A DNA stretch of 64,000 bases from UBA2779 sp965232165. Lineage in GTDB: Bacteria > Spirochaetota > Spirochaetia > DSM-2461. The stretch's first letter is position 1, and each line of letters starts with the position of its first letter. Under the pieces are notes generated by a model, which was not told the origin of the DNA, did no database searches, and worked only from the letters and a program-made list of their open reading frames with translations. Of this stretch, positions 1 through 8,767 are shown one piece after another. A program made the position numbers and the translations under genes. The stretch lies in the NCBI GenBank assembly GCA_965232165.1, contig CBDDOY010000001.1:1488001-1552000 (forward strand), written 5' to 3'.

Positions 1-1
1 C

Positions 2-79
2 ATCAGTGAAAACAGGCTGACGTTTACGTTTGGATTCAGCAGCTTGCCCTACACCAAGGAACTGGACATGGATTGGTGA
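2..79 (+). CDS. 3' end of an unidentified protein (truncated by window edge)
   Basis: Frame 2 is open from the first base and ends at TGA 77-79, giving 25 residues that end in LDMDW. The tail alternates polar and hydrophobic residues (RLTFTFGF) and finishes on an aromatic residue, as outer-membrane barrel proteins often do. That is only a hint from a very short stretch. Too little is visible to name a family. Confidence 0.35.
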   Translation: MSENRLTFTFGFSSLPYTKELDMDW

Positions 80-213
80 CATCGGCCGGTTGTATGTGTC
101 CAGTAATGCCGGATGCTTTGTGGCGAACTCTAAGATGCCAGTCGGGTATTAAAGCAAAGCGGCTTTGTGCATCCTGACAAATTGATTCTCCATGTCATAT
201 AAGGAGTAAACTC

Positions 214-2283
214 ATGTTGAAAGTTCTTGTTGGATACTTCCCCTGGATTATTTTCTGGACCTTCTCAGGTCTTGGCGATTGGGTTATTGGTGTTCTGGGG
301 GCATTGCTGACCACGGCAGTGATAGTTTCCTGGCGCTGGCTTAAACGGAAGAATGTAAAGGCAATAGAATTGGCGGCACTTGGATTCTTCACCGTTCATG
401 CCCTGATTTCTCTGGTGCTGAATGCATCCTTCCTCATTGAAGCCGGACTGATACTCAGCCATCTGGTGCTGGCCGGAATGGCTTGGGGCACTATACTCGC
501 CGGAACGCCGTACACGTATCAATATATCCGTGAAGACCAGCCAAAAGCGCTTTGGAGCGAGCCGATTTTCCTCCGCACCAACAAAATCATTTCCGGAGTT
601 TGGGGCGGCATTTTCCTGCTTAACGCCGGTCTGGGAGTCTTCGGCATGGTCTATTCAAACTGGCAATTCCTGCTTAATGTCATTGTCATCAACACCCTTA
701 ACCTGGCAGGAATAGCCTTTTCTTTCCTATTCCCCCGGTGGTTTCCGAAATTCGCGATTCAGCGGCAGATAGACGCCCTAGAACCTTACAAATGGCCTGC
801 TCCTCAGTTCGGGAGCCCTACAGAAGCCGAGAATGAACATGATGTCATCGTTGTCGGTTCAGGCATAGGGGGCCTGACCGCCGCGGCCCTGCTGGCGAAA
901 CGGGGACTCAAAACGGCAGTCTTCGAGCAGCATTTCATGCACGGGGGGTTCTGCACCTCCTGGGAATCAAGCGCACGTGTCAACGGGAAGCAGTACAAAT
1001 ACATTTTCGATGCGGCCGTGCATGATGTTGTAGGGATAGCCCCCCCTGGAGCAACCCACAATCTGATGCATCTGTTGGATATCGGGGAATCCATTGACTG
1101 GAAGCGCATGGATCACGAATACATATTCGACGACTTTCACCTGCGCGTACCGCGGGATTACAAGGCGCTTGCCGCGAAACTGGGAGAAATCTTCCCCTCG
1201 GAAGAAGAGGGCATTCACGCCTTCTTTGAGGAGATGCGCTTGGTTGTCCGGGAAATGTATGGCAGCACAAAGGAAAACGGCGGTGTTCCCGGTCCCCCCA
1301 AAACGGCAGAAGCCATGCTGGATTATCCATTAAAACGCCCGCACGCTTATTACTGGCTCAATCGCCCCTTCACCAGCTTCCTTGATGCCCATATTCAGGA
1401 TGACCGCCTGAAACGCCTTCTCTCTACATTGACGGCCTACCTGTCCGACGATCCCAGACAACTGACTGCCGGTGCAATGGCGCCCGTCTTCCAGTACTAT
1501 TTCGATGGCGGATACTACCCATGCGGGGGGTCGGGGAGAATTGCCGATGCCCTGGCAGGGGTGATAGCGCAGAACAAAGGACAAGTCAGCGTCAGCAGTC
1601 CCGTCAAGCGGATCGTGATTGAAAACAACCGCGCCATCGGTGTCGAACTGGCAAAAACCGGTCACATCCACCACGCCAGTGCCGTCATCTCAAACGCCGA
1701 CCTGAAACACACCTTCACCGAATTAGTTGGAGCCGAACACCTCCCCAGGCAATTTCATGAACAAATCTCAAATTGCCGACCATCCACATCAGTCTTCATG
1801 GTATTTCTGGGACTTGACTGCATCCCAAACCTCGAACCGGTAACCATGTACAATGATTTTGGCATCATGATTCCCTCCAAAGTAGACCCGTCCTTAGCGC
1901 CTCCTGGGCATTCGGCCATGACTCTGATAAAATTCATCCCCCAAACCGAAGCCGGGAGCTGGGATCGCGGGGCGCAGGATTACAAAGCCCGCAAAACAGC
2001 CTACGCCGATGCGCTCATTGACAAAGTCGGAAAATTGATCCCCAACCTCCGCAGCCGCATCATCTACCGGCAGTCGGCATCGCCGTCCACTGTCGAACGC
2101 TTCGTATGGACCGATGCCGGCAGCATCTATGGCCCCGTCCTGGATTCAGCCCGACCGCCCATGAAATCACCCGTCCAAAACTTGTATCTGACCGGTGCGG
2201 GAACCTTTCCAGGCCCCGGAGTCGAAGCGGTGATCGCCTCAGGCACGCGGGTTGCCGATGCAATTTACCGCCCCGCGAAGTAG
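214..2283 (+). CDS. NAD(P)/FAD-dependent oxidoreductase, phytoene-desaturase/retinol-saturase type, with N-terminal membrane domain
   Basis: A 689-residue protein with two parts. Residues 1-185 are strongly hydrophobic, with about five or six membrane segments. From about residue 210 a Rossmann fold starts with DVIVVGSGIGGLTAA (GxGxxG dinucleotide-binding motif), followed by an acidic residue in VFEQHFMHGG, as in CrtI/CrtISO/RetSat-type amine-oxidase-fold flavoproteins. Near the C-terminus, LYLTGAGTFPGPGVEAVIASG matches the FAD-binding closing motif of this family. Known relatives desaturate, saturate or isomerise polyenes; the substrate here cannot be read from sequence. The extra membrane domain is unusual for CrtI proteins. 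The start is supported by AAGGAG at 201-206, 7 nt upstream of ATG. No carotenoid genes are adjacent, so a pigment role is not implied. Confidence 0.8.
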   Translation: MLKVLVGYFPWIIFWTFSGLGDWVIGVLGALLTTAVIVSWRWLKRKNVKAIELAALGFFTVHALISLVLNASFLIEAGLILSHLVLAGMAWGTILAGTPYTYQYIREDQPKALWSEPIFLRTNKIISGVWGGIFLLNAGLGVFGMVYSNWQFLLNVIVINTLNLAGIAFSFLFPRWFPKFAIQRQIDALEPYKWPAPQFGSPTEAENEHDVIVVGSGIGGLTAAALLAKRGLKTAVFEQHFMHGGFCTSWESSARVNGKQYKYIFDAAVHDVVGIAPPGATHNLMHLLDIGESIDWKRMDHEYIFDDFHLRVPRDYKALAAKLGEIFPSEEEGIHAFFEEMRLVVREMYGSTKENGGVPGPPKTAEAMLDYPLKRPHAYYWLNRPFTSFLDAHIQDDRLKRLLSTLTAYLSDDPRQLTAGAMAPVFQYYFDGGYYPCGGSGRIADALAGVIAQNKGQVSVSSPVKRIVIENNRAIGVELAKTGHIHHASAVISNADLKHTFTELVGAEHLPRQFHEQISNCRPSTSVFMVFLGLDCIPNLEPVTMYNDFGIMIPSKVDPSLAPPGHSAMTLIKFIPQTEAGSWDRGAQDYKARKTAYADALIDKVGKLIPNLRSRIIYRQSASPSTVERFVWTDAGSIYGPVLDSARPPMKSPVQNLYLTGAGTFPGPGVEAVIASGTRVADAIYRPAK

Positions 2284-2395
2284 GCAGCAGAAAGTCACAT
2301 CTATGCAGCACTTCGCAGCAAAGATATTCTACGATGCCTTTATAAAACAGAATTCAGAAGGAACCATGGGCCATCTCAAGAAGGTATAGGGACAC

Positions 2396-2478
2396 CCATA
2401 AAAGAGGTCCAAGAATTTACAAAAAGCTGGCGGAATCGCCGCAGTGTATGCAGGCGCAGCATAACCGTAGGCATTGGG
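2396..2478 (+). pseudogene. Truncated duplicate of the 5' end of the DUF4386-type gene at 6516
   Basis: Bases 2414-2463 are identical to the segment starting at about 6523 in the intact membrane-protein gene (codons for NLQKAGGIAAVYAGAA), and weaker similarity continues on both sides. The copy has lost its ATG region and diverges after about 2478, so it is a remnant of a duplication or recombination. Confidence 0.7.
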
Positions 2479-2489
2479 AAACTGCTCCG

Positions 2490-2734
2490 TTACGCCGGAG
2501 TAGAATACCTGCCCGTCTCCACGGCCACAACCCGGTCGCGGTGATTTTTCCCCGTGTCGCCGTCAAAAGCCGCCACCTGCGCGGCTTCCGGCTGCACCAG
2601 AACCACTTCCTTCAGCGCCACATTTTTCTGGTAACGGCAATCCCGTTCTCGGACAGATTATCCCCTCCCGCCGACGCGGGACACCCCAATACCATGAGCG
2701 CGATTGCCGACAACGCTCCCGCTGTTTTCCAATT
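2490..2734 (-). pseudogene. Degraded lipoprotein gene
   Basis: On the minus strand one frame reads ALSAIALMVLGCPASAGG, a good lipoprotein signal with lipobox LMVLGC, then reaches TGA. A neighbouring frame then continues in protein-like style (VALKEVVLVQPEAAQV ... DGDTGKNHRDRVVAVETG) and stops at 2490. An in-frame TAA just upstream of the signal and the lack of any start codon show the 5' end is also lost. The combination of two frames and no start points to a decayed gene for a small secreted lipoprotein. No family recognised. Confidence 0.5.
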
Positions 2735-2796
2735 TTACTTCTTTATCCAATAAGTTTTTGGCGAAACGCCTGATCTATTGTGGTTTGCCCCATATT

Positions 2797-2929
2797 TTGG
2801 GCGTTCCCCTGCTCCCGCCTAACGGCGGTCACAGGGTCGGGCTTTGCGGGGTTTCATCCACAGCCAAGCCTGTCGGCTTGGCTGTGGACGCCTCCGGCGC
2901 CCCTCCAATCCCTAACGCGTGCTGGCGCA
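2797..2929. repeat. R3 GC-rich interspersed repeat, copy 1
   Basis: Shares its ends with the block at 25496-25613: GGGC(G/A)TTCCCCTGC at the left and ATCCCTAACGCG(TG)CTGGCGCA at the right, with a variable GC-rich centre. This copy carries a perfect hairpin at 2857-2888, with 14-bp arms around TCCACAGCCAAGCC and a TGTC loop. It lies downstream of the minus-strand gene ending at 2991. Apparent coding frames through it are artefacts of the repeat. Confidence 0.6.
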
Positions 2930-2990
2930 GATAGCAGCAGCCCAGCCGCTAAGAAATCCATGATTGAATTCCGTGAAAAATCAAAATGCG

Positions 2991-5186
2991 TCACCATACA
3001 TCAATGCCCATAGAGTCACCGCCCGCTATAAAAAACTCCTTGCTTATCTCTTTTTTTGAACCCCATATCATTTTGTATTTATATATCTCAATTGTCTTTG
3101 AATAATGAGTACTCCACCAGGAATAAACCCATGTTTCTGATCGCAAAGGTGCTATGGTTTTCTCTATTTTCTGTCCTGTGTTGTCCACAGTAACGTATTG
3201 TTCATACACAAAATTTGTATTCTTTATTGTAATTTTGCATACTCTCAGGGGTTTATGGTAATAATCTGTATTGTTAGATTCATCTGCTTCCCCCGACACC
3301 GAATCCACAATGGCTCCATAATAATACGTACTTGGAGTGGATGGCGCATCGACATACACGTATTCCGAAGTCGAACCTCCTGCCGATATGCTGCTCACGC
3401 TGATGTAACCGAGATAGGTATCGAAAGGAGTGATAGTGGAATTGTCAGAACGATAGTATCTCACTTCTGTCTCACCCGAAGCCTCGTTGCCGATGTTTTG
3501 AATTGTTGCGGATAATTTAATTCTATCGCCGGATTTATAGCTTGTTGTCGGGATACTAATACTTACGGTTAAATCAGGTTTTAAATCAGACTTGCCAATA
3601 ACCTCCACGCGAATCCCCGGAGACTTGTTATTGAAGGTATTGCTTTCCCCCGGCACCGATTCCACAATGGCCCCGTAGTAGTAGGTGCCGGAGGTCAATG
3701 GCGCCGCAATGTCCTCATACTCATCATCCGTGCTGTTTGGAGACAATCTGTTGACGTTGTCATAGTCTTCGTAGGTGTCGCTTGAAGAGATGGAGGAATT
3801 GGCAGAGCGATAGTATTTCACCTTGGTGAAATCGGAGCGGCTTCCGCCCGTATTCCTAACGGTGGTGAATATCCGGATGGTGTCCCCCGGTGAAACCGAG
3901 GTTTTGTCCACCCGTGTGTTTTCCAACACCAAATCCGGCGGGGAAGCGGTGCTCTCGCTCAATGCATTGGACAAGTCCCCGAACCCCGCGGAATTTTTGG
4001 CCCTCACGCGGTAGGAATAACTTGTGCCGCTCGAAAGCCCGGAATTGTCAGTGAAACTCGTTTCGCCGCCTCCGTAAACCCTGGAGCCGTTCCTTTGCAG
4101 TTCGTACCATGTCGCCCCCGGCACCGCATCCCATGACAGGCTTATCGAATCGGCGGTTGTCGTTCCAGCAACCCGCAAATTGGCGGGCGGAGGGGGAGGC
4201 GAAAGATTCGTGATTCCGGGGATGGGCAAAGACCAGCCGCTGGTTTCGGCGGCTCTCTTCGCTCTTACAGAATACTTGTATTCCCTGCCGCTTTCCAGCC
4301 CGGTGTCGGTGAAGCGGTTGCCGAAAATCCTCTGGTTGAGTATCGATCCGTCCCTTCGGATCTCGTATTCATCCGCTCCCGAAACAGCATCCCATGTCAA
4401 ACTGATGGAACCCTCTCCCGTGCCGGCAGTCCTTAATCCCGTCGGGACACCCAGGGCACTGGAACCTGCCTCCGGCGTGACCGTGGTCACATTCGATAAC
4501 GCGCTTCTACCGGCGGCGTTAAAGGCGGTTGCGGCAAAGTAATAGAGTGTGCCGTTGACAAGCCCCTCGACAACGGTCGAAGTCCCTGAAGTCACCGCCT
4601 TGGAATTGCCGGATGTTTCAATATTGCCAGGAAAATTGGACCAATAGACAACGTACTGGGTGATTGCCGCAGCCGCGCCGTCTTTTATGCCTGTATCGCC
4701 GGGTGCTCTCCAGATCAAACCCGCCCGACCGTTGCCCGACACTGCCAGCAGGTTCGTGGGCGCATCAGGCACCCTGTCGCCCTGCACGTTTGCCGTCAGC
4801 ATGGCCGACACCTCGTCCGACAGATTACTCTCTCCAACTGAATTGACGGCGGACACGGCAAAGTAAAAAGTCGTGCCGTTGACGAGTCCGCCATAGGTGG
4901 CCGATGTCCCCGATTCCACCTTTCTAATGTCGCCGGACTTAAGTCTGCCCGATGAGGTGGACATGTAGACGTTATAATGCATTATCTCTGCCTTGGCGCC
5001 GTTTTTCGTTCCTGTGTTGCCGGGGGCTCTCCACCTCAATGTCACTTGTCCATCACCCGCCGTTGCCCGCAAATCTGTGGGCGCATCAGGAAATGTACCA
5101 TTGAGCGCATCAAATATATCACAGCCGAACAGAACCATCACCGAAAGTATCAGGGCCATTCCTCTCGCCATTGCAAAATTTTTCAT
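2991..5186 (-). CDS. Fibronectin type III / CARDB repeat lipoprotein
   Basis: A 731-residue exported protein. The N-terminus (MKNFAMARGMALILSVMVLFGC) is a lipoprotein signal with Cys at about residue 22. Four fibronectin-III modules follow: about 30-125, 135-235, 240-325 and 330-415 (repeated APTNL, ISLTWDAVPGA and YSYRVRAKNSAG elements). Two CARDB adhesion-type modules follow at about 418-525 and 530-640 (DLVLENTRV and DLTVSISIP starts, YYYGAIVDSV ends). The last 90 residues are unassigned. Such proteins are usually surface scaffolds or adhesins; no enzymatic domain is visible. The start is set at ATG 5186 because AAGGAGAA (5191-5198) precedes it. A longer frame to 5261 runs into the palindromic element at 5224-5367 and is not used. 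Confidence 0.8.
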   Translation of the reverse strand: MKNFAMARGMALILSVMVLFGCDIFDALNGTFPDAPTDLRATAGDGQVTLRWRAPGNTGTKNGAKAEIMHYNVYMSTSSGRLKSGDIRKVESGTSATYGGLVNGTTFYFAVSAVNSVGESNLSDEVSAMLTANVQGDRVPDAPTNLLAVSGNGRAGLIWRAPGDTGIKDGAAAAITQYVVYWSNFPGNIETSGNSKAVTSGTSTVVEGLVNGTLYYFAATAFNAAGRSALSNVTTVTPEAGSSALGVPTGLRTAGTGEGSISLTWDAVSGADEYEIRRDGSILNQRIFGNRFTDTGLESGREYKYSVRAKRAAETSGWSLPIPGITNLSPPPPPANLRVAGTTTADSISLSWDAVPGATWYELQRNGSRVYGGGETSFTDNSGLSSGTSYSYRVRAKNSAGFGDLSNALSESTASPPDLVLENTRVDKTSVSPGDTIRIFTTVRNTGGSRSDFTKVKYYRSANSSISSSDTYEDYDNVNRLSPNSTDDEYEDIAAPLTSGTYYYGAIVESVPGESNTFNNKSPGIRVEVIGKSDLKPDLTVSISIPTTSYKSGDRIKLSATIQNIGNEASGETEVRYYRSDNSTITPFDTYLGYISVSSISAGGSTSEYVYVDAPSTPSTYYYGAIVDSVSGEADESNNTDYYHKPLRVCKITIKNTNFVYEQYVTVDNTGQKIEKTIAPLRSETWVYSWWSTHYSKTIEIYKYKMIWGSKKEISKEFFIAGGDSMGIDVW

Positions 5187-5223
5187 TGTGTTCTCCTTAA
5201 ACTGGGGCTGCGTCAAAATTATC

Positions 5224-5367
5224 GGGGCTGTGTCAGGACGAAGGATTTGGTTCGCAGACAAGGCGGAAAATCCGCTTAAAAGCGCGGTGTATGCGCGTAT
5301 ACATGAGCATTTTAAGCGGGTTTTTCAACGCCGTATGCGGTCCAAAGACGAATTCTGACACAGCCCC
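5224..5367. mobile_element. 144-bp MITE-like palindromic element with 13-bp terminal inverted repeats
   Basis: GGGGCTGTGTCAG at 5224-5236 is repeated exactly, inverted, at 5355-5367. An inner inverted repeat pairs CCGCTTAAAA (5272-5281) with TTTTAAGCGG (5310-5319). No coding capacity. A further partial end (GGGGCTGCGTCAAAATT) lies at 5204. The element sits directly upstream of the ribosome-binding site of the fibronectin lipoprotein, so it may replace or modify that promoter. Confidence 0.7.
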
Positions 5368-5762
5368 AAGATTCAGGTCATCGCCGCATGATTGTAACAC
5401 TATCCCCTATCATTACTATTTTGGCTTTTTTTGAATTTTGCATCAAGGAGGGATAAGCGTTCTTCTTTCACATTTCGGGGCATGGGGTGTTTTCTGCCGC
5501 CTGCATTGGCGAAAGCACCCCCAAGGCACCGGAGGCAAACAGGGGGATCCTGTTTTTCTTTGTTAAACTTTCTTTTTGTCGAAAAAAGAAAGTTTAGGCT
5601 TGATGCCTTTGGGGAGATTGCTCCCAGTTTTGAGTGTAGGACTGGTCTGTTTTGCCCTGCGCCAGCACTCCGATAGGGAGATGAGGGCCTGCAAAGAGTT
5701 TATCGGCTACTCAGGTTGATGCGGCCGGAGCCCGCGGCCCGAAAGGGGTGCCACAACCGGAA
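5368..5762. other. Intergenic, no gene supported
   Basis: Contains an A/T-rich hairpin (5565-5595) and short GC-rich stretches. About 5620-5680 resembles 6290-6345 (shared GCTCCCAGT... and ...CACTCCG), suggesting another small dispersed repeat. Open frames here have no coding character. Confidence 0.5.
5565..5595. terminator. A/T-rich bidirectional hairpin, possible terminator
   Basis: AAACTTTCTTTTT (5565-5577) pairs fully with AAAAAGAAAGTTT (5583-5595) across a short loop. It ends the minus-strand ATPase remnant poorly, being 170 bp away, so its partner gene is uncertain. Confidence 0.35.
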
Positions 5763-6228
5763 TCAAGCTCCGCCTGATTCCAAAGCCAGTTCTTTATCGG
5801 CATCGCGCAAAACATTACAATTCTGCAAGTATTCATGTCTTTGGTATTCTGTGGAGAGCATTTTCCTGATAATCGCCATGCAATCGTTGTGGTTTGGTTC
5901 TTTCACGTCCTTGAAACTCAACGCTATCACCGGGTATTGGCCCAGATATTCGCGGAATTGGGGATGTTGGGTAATGGACATGCCCTCAAACAGCGAGGCA
6001 TTGGGCTGCGATCCTCCGGTGTCGGCGCCGCGTGGGAGAGGCTCCTCTAAAAAGTAGCGGATCATGCTCAAGTTCAGGGTTTTGCCGAAGCGCCGGGGCC
6101 GGGTAATGAGGTGAACTTTACTGGGGTGGTCTACAAGGTGAGCGATGAGACGGGTTTTATCGACAAAATAGCAGTCATTGTCGATGTATTCCTTGAAATC
6201 GGTGATGCCCTGTTCCAGTTTTTTTCAT
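5763..6228 (-). pseudogene. AAA-ATPase-like / PD-(D/E)XK family gene, frameshifted and truncated
   Basis: Read from ATG 6228, the sequence gives the typical start of the AAA-ATPase-like family (PF09820, usually paired with PDDEXK_9): ...TDFKEYIDNDCYFVDKT, then LITRPRRFGKTLNLSMIRYF with the characteristic RPRRFGKT nucleotide-binding motif. The ATG is followed by seven A's (6219-6225 as T's on the plus strand), which puts it out of frame with the rest; six A's would restore MKKLEQGITDF. The frame ends at 5763 after about 150 residues, against roughly 500-550 for the family, so the nuclease half is missing. The in-frame piece 5763-6071 alone looks like a 102-residue gene but is only the middle of this domain. 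These genes are multicopy in many gut bacteria and of unknown role. Confidence 0.7.
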
Positions 6229-6360
6229 GATGCCGTTAGTATAGTATGGGCTGGGAAGTGAGACAATGCTTCACTTTCCAGCTTGGGGAACTGTGCTCCC
6301 AGTGCAGAGTTGAGAATTGGCCTGTCGGCTTGGCACTCCGGGGGCGGCTTGTTCCTTTCC

Positions 6361-6475
6361 CCCGCTACTGCGTTGTCAAAATGCTCACGTAGCTTAAGCT
6401 AGCTCCGCTTTTGCCGCCTTGCATCGAAGAAAAATAGCTGCGCCAAATTCCAGAAGCGGTTTTTTAGAGGTGCCC
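6361..6475. mobile_element. MITE family 1, partial copy (right end only)
   Basis: Matches the internal and right part of the full MITEs at 13822 and 34964: CGCTACTGCGTTGTCAAAA, CTTTTGCCGCCTTG, and the end GGTTTTTTAGAGGTGCCC. The left terminal repeat and the TTCTTGACTCGATC segment are missing. It lies 40 bp upstream of the gene at 6516. Confidence 0.7.
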
Positions 6476-6515
6476 TTGACATAAAGCATAAGAGAGGTAC
6501 CCTTAAAGAAGAAGC

Positions 6516-7157
6516 ATGAAAAATTTACAAAAAGCTGGCGGAATCGCCGCAGTGTATGCAGGCGCAGCATATATCGTAGGCATTGCGGGATTTCTTTTTC
6601 TTGTGGGCTGGCCTGATGATCCTGTGGAGCAAGTGGCCGTACTCGTAAACCGGCAGTTCAGTCTACACCTGCTGTATTTGATAGTCTATCAGATATGGGC
6701 AGTTTCCTTGATCATCCTGAACCTGTCCCTATATGAACAGATGAAATCCGAATCGCCTGCAATAATGGGAATAAGCTCCTCTATAGGCATAATCTGGGCC
6801 GCTCTGGCAGTGGCCAGCGGCATGATTTCCAACATCGGCATAGACAATGTTGTCGGCCTTCATGGCCAGAACCCCGCCCAGGCCACAACAGCTTGGCTGG
6901 TGATTGCATCAGTATGCGATGGAATAGGTGGTGGAAATGAGTTATTGGGCGGTCTCTGGAGCCTGCTGATATGCAGTGCAGCGTTGCGGGCAGGGAAATT
7001 TCCCCGCATATTGAATTATATCGGCTTAGGGGCCGGTGTGTCGGGAATTCTCTCGGCCATGCCGTTGCTTGACGAAGCAGGACTCTTCTTTGGATTGCTT
7101 CAGATTGTGTGGTTCTTATGGTTGGGAATAACTATGCTTCGCGGCAGCCGGAACTGA
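6516..7157 (+). CDS. DUF4386-type integral membrane protein
   Basis: A 213-residue protein with about six hydrophobic helices (for example AAVYAGAAYIVGIAGFLFLV and LYLIVYQIWAVSLIILNLSL) and short loops. It resembles the DUF4386 family of small membrane proteins of unknown function. No catalytic motif is evident. The 5' end of this gene is duplicated as a remnant at 2414-2463, and a partial MITE sits just upstream. The ribosome-binding site is weak (AAGAAGAAG before ATG). Confidence 0.65.
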   Translation: MKNLQKAGGIAAVYAGAAYIVGIAGFLFLVGWPDDPVEQVAVLVNRQFSLHLLYLIVYQIWAVSLIILNLSLYEQMKSESPAIMGISSSIGIIWAALAVASGMISNIGIDNVVGLHGQNPAQATTAWLVIASVCDGIGGGNELLGGLWSLLICSAALRAGKFPRILNYIGLGAGVSGILSAMPLLDEAGLFFGLLQIVWFLWLGITMLRGSRN

Positions 7158-7223
7158 CAAGGGCATCCATCACCGGCCCGTCTCGTTGCCCCTTCAGGAC
7201 ACCGGGGATGGAGAATCCATTCG

Positions 7224-7859
7224 ATGAAAGCCAGCATAGAAAGCATTGAATTCGTTCACGGCATTCCGGAGGAAATGCGTTCAGCGGCGGCCACGCTGTA
7301 CCACGATGCATTCGGCGCCAAGTTTGCTGTTGCGGTCTCGTCCTTTGAGAAAAGAATAGCAGTGCTTCAGAATTCGTTGAATCTCCGTTTCGCCATTGGC
7401 GCTGTTATCGAAGGTGAACTTATCGGTCTGGCCGGGTACAAAACGACTGAAGGATCGCTGACCGACGGCATTACATATCGCACATTGATCCGCAGCCTCG
7501 GACCGATTCGTGGAACTTGGACCGCATTCATTCTCAGCATCTACGAACGGACATCACCCCCTCATGAACTGCTGATGGATGGCATTGTTGTTGATGCCGG
7601 AATGCGCGGTTTAGGCATAGGAGCGATGTTGCTGGACAAGCTGGCGGCCTTCGCCTCGTCAAGCGGATACAGTTCTCTCCGGCTTGATGTGATTGACACG
7701 AATCCCAGAGCGCGCCGCATGTACGAACGAAACGGTTTCATCTCCGTAGGCACCGAGCATTTCGCCTGCCTTCGATGGCTATTGGGATTCGGCGCATCCA
7801 CTACGCTTGTCCGCGACGTAAGCACAATGGCCGGATCCAAGACCCCGCCACGGTGTTAG
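7224..7859 (+). CDS. GNAT-family N-acetyltransferase
   Basis: A 211-residue protein with the GNAT core at about 60-185. Motif A is visible as GIVVDAGMRGLGIGAMLLDKL; the R-G-L-G-I-G stretch binds the acetyl-CoA pyrophosphate. Motif B follows as LDVIDTNPRARRMYERNGF, the usual 'N..A...Y...GF' signature. It should transfer an acetyl group from acetyl-CoA to an amine; the substrate is unknown. It follows the membrane protein at 6516 by 66 bp and may be co-transcribed. GGAG lies 12 nt upstream of the chosen ATG. Confidence 0.85.
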   Translation: MKASIESIEFVHGIPEEMRSAAATLYHDAFGAKFAVAVSSFEKRIAVLQNSLNLRFAIGAVIEGELIGLAGYKTTEGSLTDGITYRTLIRSLGPIRGTWTAFILSIYERTSPPHELLMDGIVVDAGMRGLGIGAMLLDKLAAFASSSGYSSLRLDVIDTNPRARRMYERNGFISVGTEHFACLRWLLGFGASTTLVRDVSTMAGSKTPPRC

Positions 7860-8200
7860 GAGTCTGCCGGACTTAACACTGCCGGTCCGTTTTTGCCCTG
7901 TGTTCTTGCCGCAGCGTTGGCAGAATGCTCACATAGCTTCAGCCGCACTGCATCAGATAGAAATCATGAAACTGCGAATCTCAAGTCTGACAGACTCCTG
8001 GCAGGAGGAGGCGGATCCAACTGTGCCGATGCGCCCTCCGGTCCTATTCTCCGTGTAAATCGTCCCGAAATATCTATTAAGGCTCCCAAAATAGATATAA
8101 TATTCCCAAAATAAGAAAAATCCTTGACATCATCTGCCCGTTGTAAACACATTGTTTTTAGTGCCCCGAAGATTGTGGGCGGCTCGATGAGGAGAAGTAT
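7860..8200. other. Intergenic, no gene supported
   Basis: Holds a TTGACA-like box at 8123 but no convincing -10 at proper spacing. A clear ribosome-binding site (GAGGAGAAG) lies just before 8201. Nothing else recognised. Confidence 0.4.
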
Positions 8201-8767
8201 ATGAACACAATCGAAGCAGTAAAAGACCTAATGAAACAACTGGAAGACCGTTACACCGGCAAATACAGCACCCAAATCTTAAGATTTCTAAGCAAGAAGA
8301 TCGAATCCGATGAAAACGGCATGGCCTTCGACAGCCAAGAAACCCTGGCTTCTCTCTTTCCCAATTACAAACCGGAGAACCTTCGCAAGGCCGTATCGCA
8401 GATGCGCAAAGACTTAGAGGCGATTAATCAAACCCTGGAACCCAGATATGAGATTACTCTTACCGAGACAAAATTTTCACTCAGACAGATTTCAACACTC
8501 GAACAACGCTCCCAAGATAACAGTCCCCGCATCCTTCGCGAGACACTTGTACAGCAGGGTTATCCCGCTGCGAACCCGGAAAAGGTGTATAAATTGCCGG
8601 AAGAACAATTCTTCGTCTCTTACCGCTATCCAAAGGATCCCCCGCTGTTTGACCTGTTCAAAGAAGACCTCAGAAACGAAGTAAATCAATTCAAAGTACT
8701 CCATCTGCGTCCATCGGCGCAATCGGCGGATTTAACCACGAAAGGCACGAAAAACACGAAATGCTGA
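8201..8767 (+). CDS. Possible winged-helix protein with start of a TIR-like domain, 3' end replaced by repeat array
   Basis: A 188-codon frame with a strong ribosome-binding site (GAGGAGAAG, 5 nt before ATG). Residues 15-100 look like a helical winged-helix module (SQETLASLFPNYKPENLRKA ... YEITLTETKFSLRQ). After a linker, residues 148-163 begin EEQFFVSYRYPKD, then FKEDLRNEV, which resembles the first strand and helix of TIR/SEFIR-type domains (typically FxSY...). At about base 8691 the sequence becomes repeat unit, so the last ~25 residues (KVLHLRPSAQ ... TKNTKC) are encoded by the array. The original C-terminus is therefore lost and the gene is probably broken. The TIR assignment is inference from a short stretch; no other family was recognised. 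Confidence 0.55.
   Translation: MNTIEAVKDLMKQLEDRYTGKYSTQILRFLSKKIESDENGMAFDSQETLASLFPNYKPENLRKAVSQMRKDLEAINQTLEPRYEITLTETKFSLRQISTLEQRSQDNSPRILRETLVQQGYPAANPEKVYKLPEEQFFVSYRYPKDPPLFDLFKEDLRNEVNQFKVLHLRPSAQSADLTTKGTKNTKC

Noticed and set aside
6476..6505. TTGACA created at the edge of the partial MITE as a promoter for the 6516 gene
   Set aside because: No acceptable -10 box at 16-18 bp spacing.
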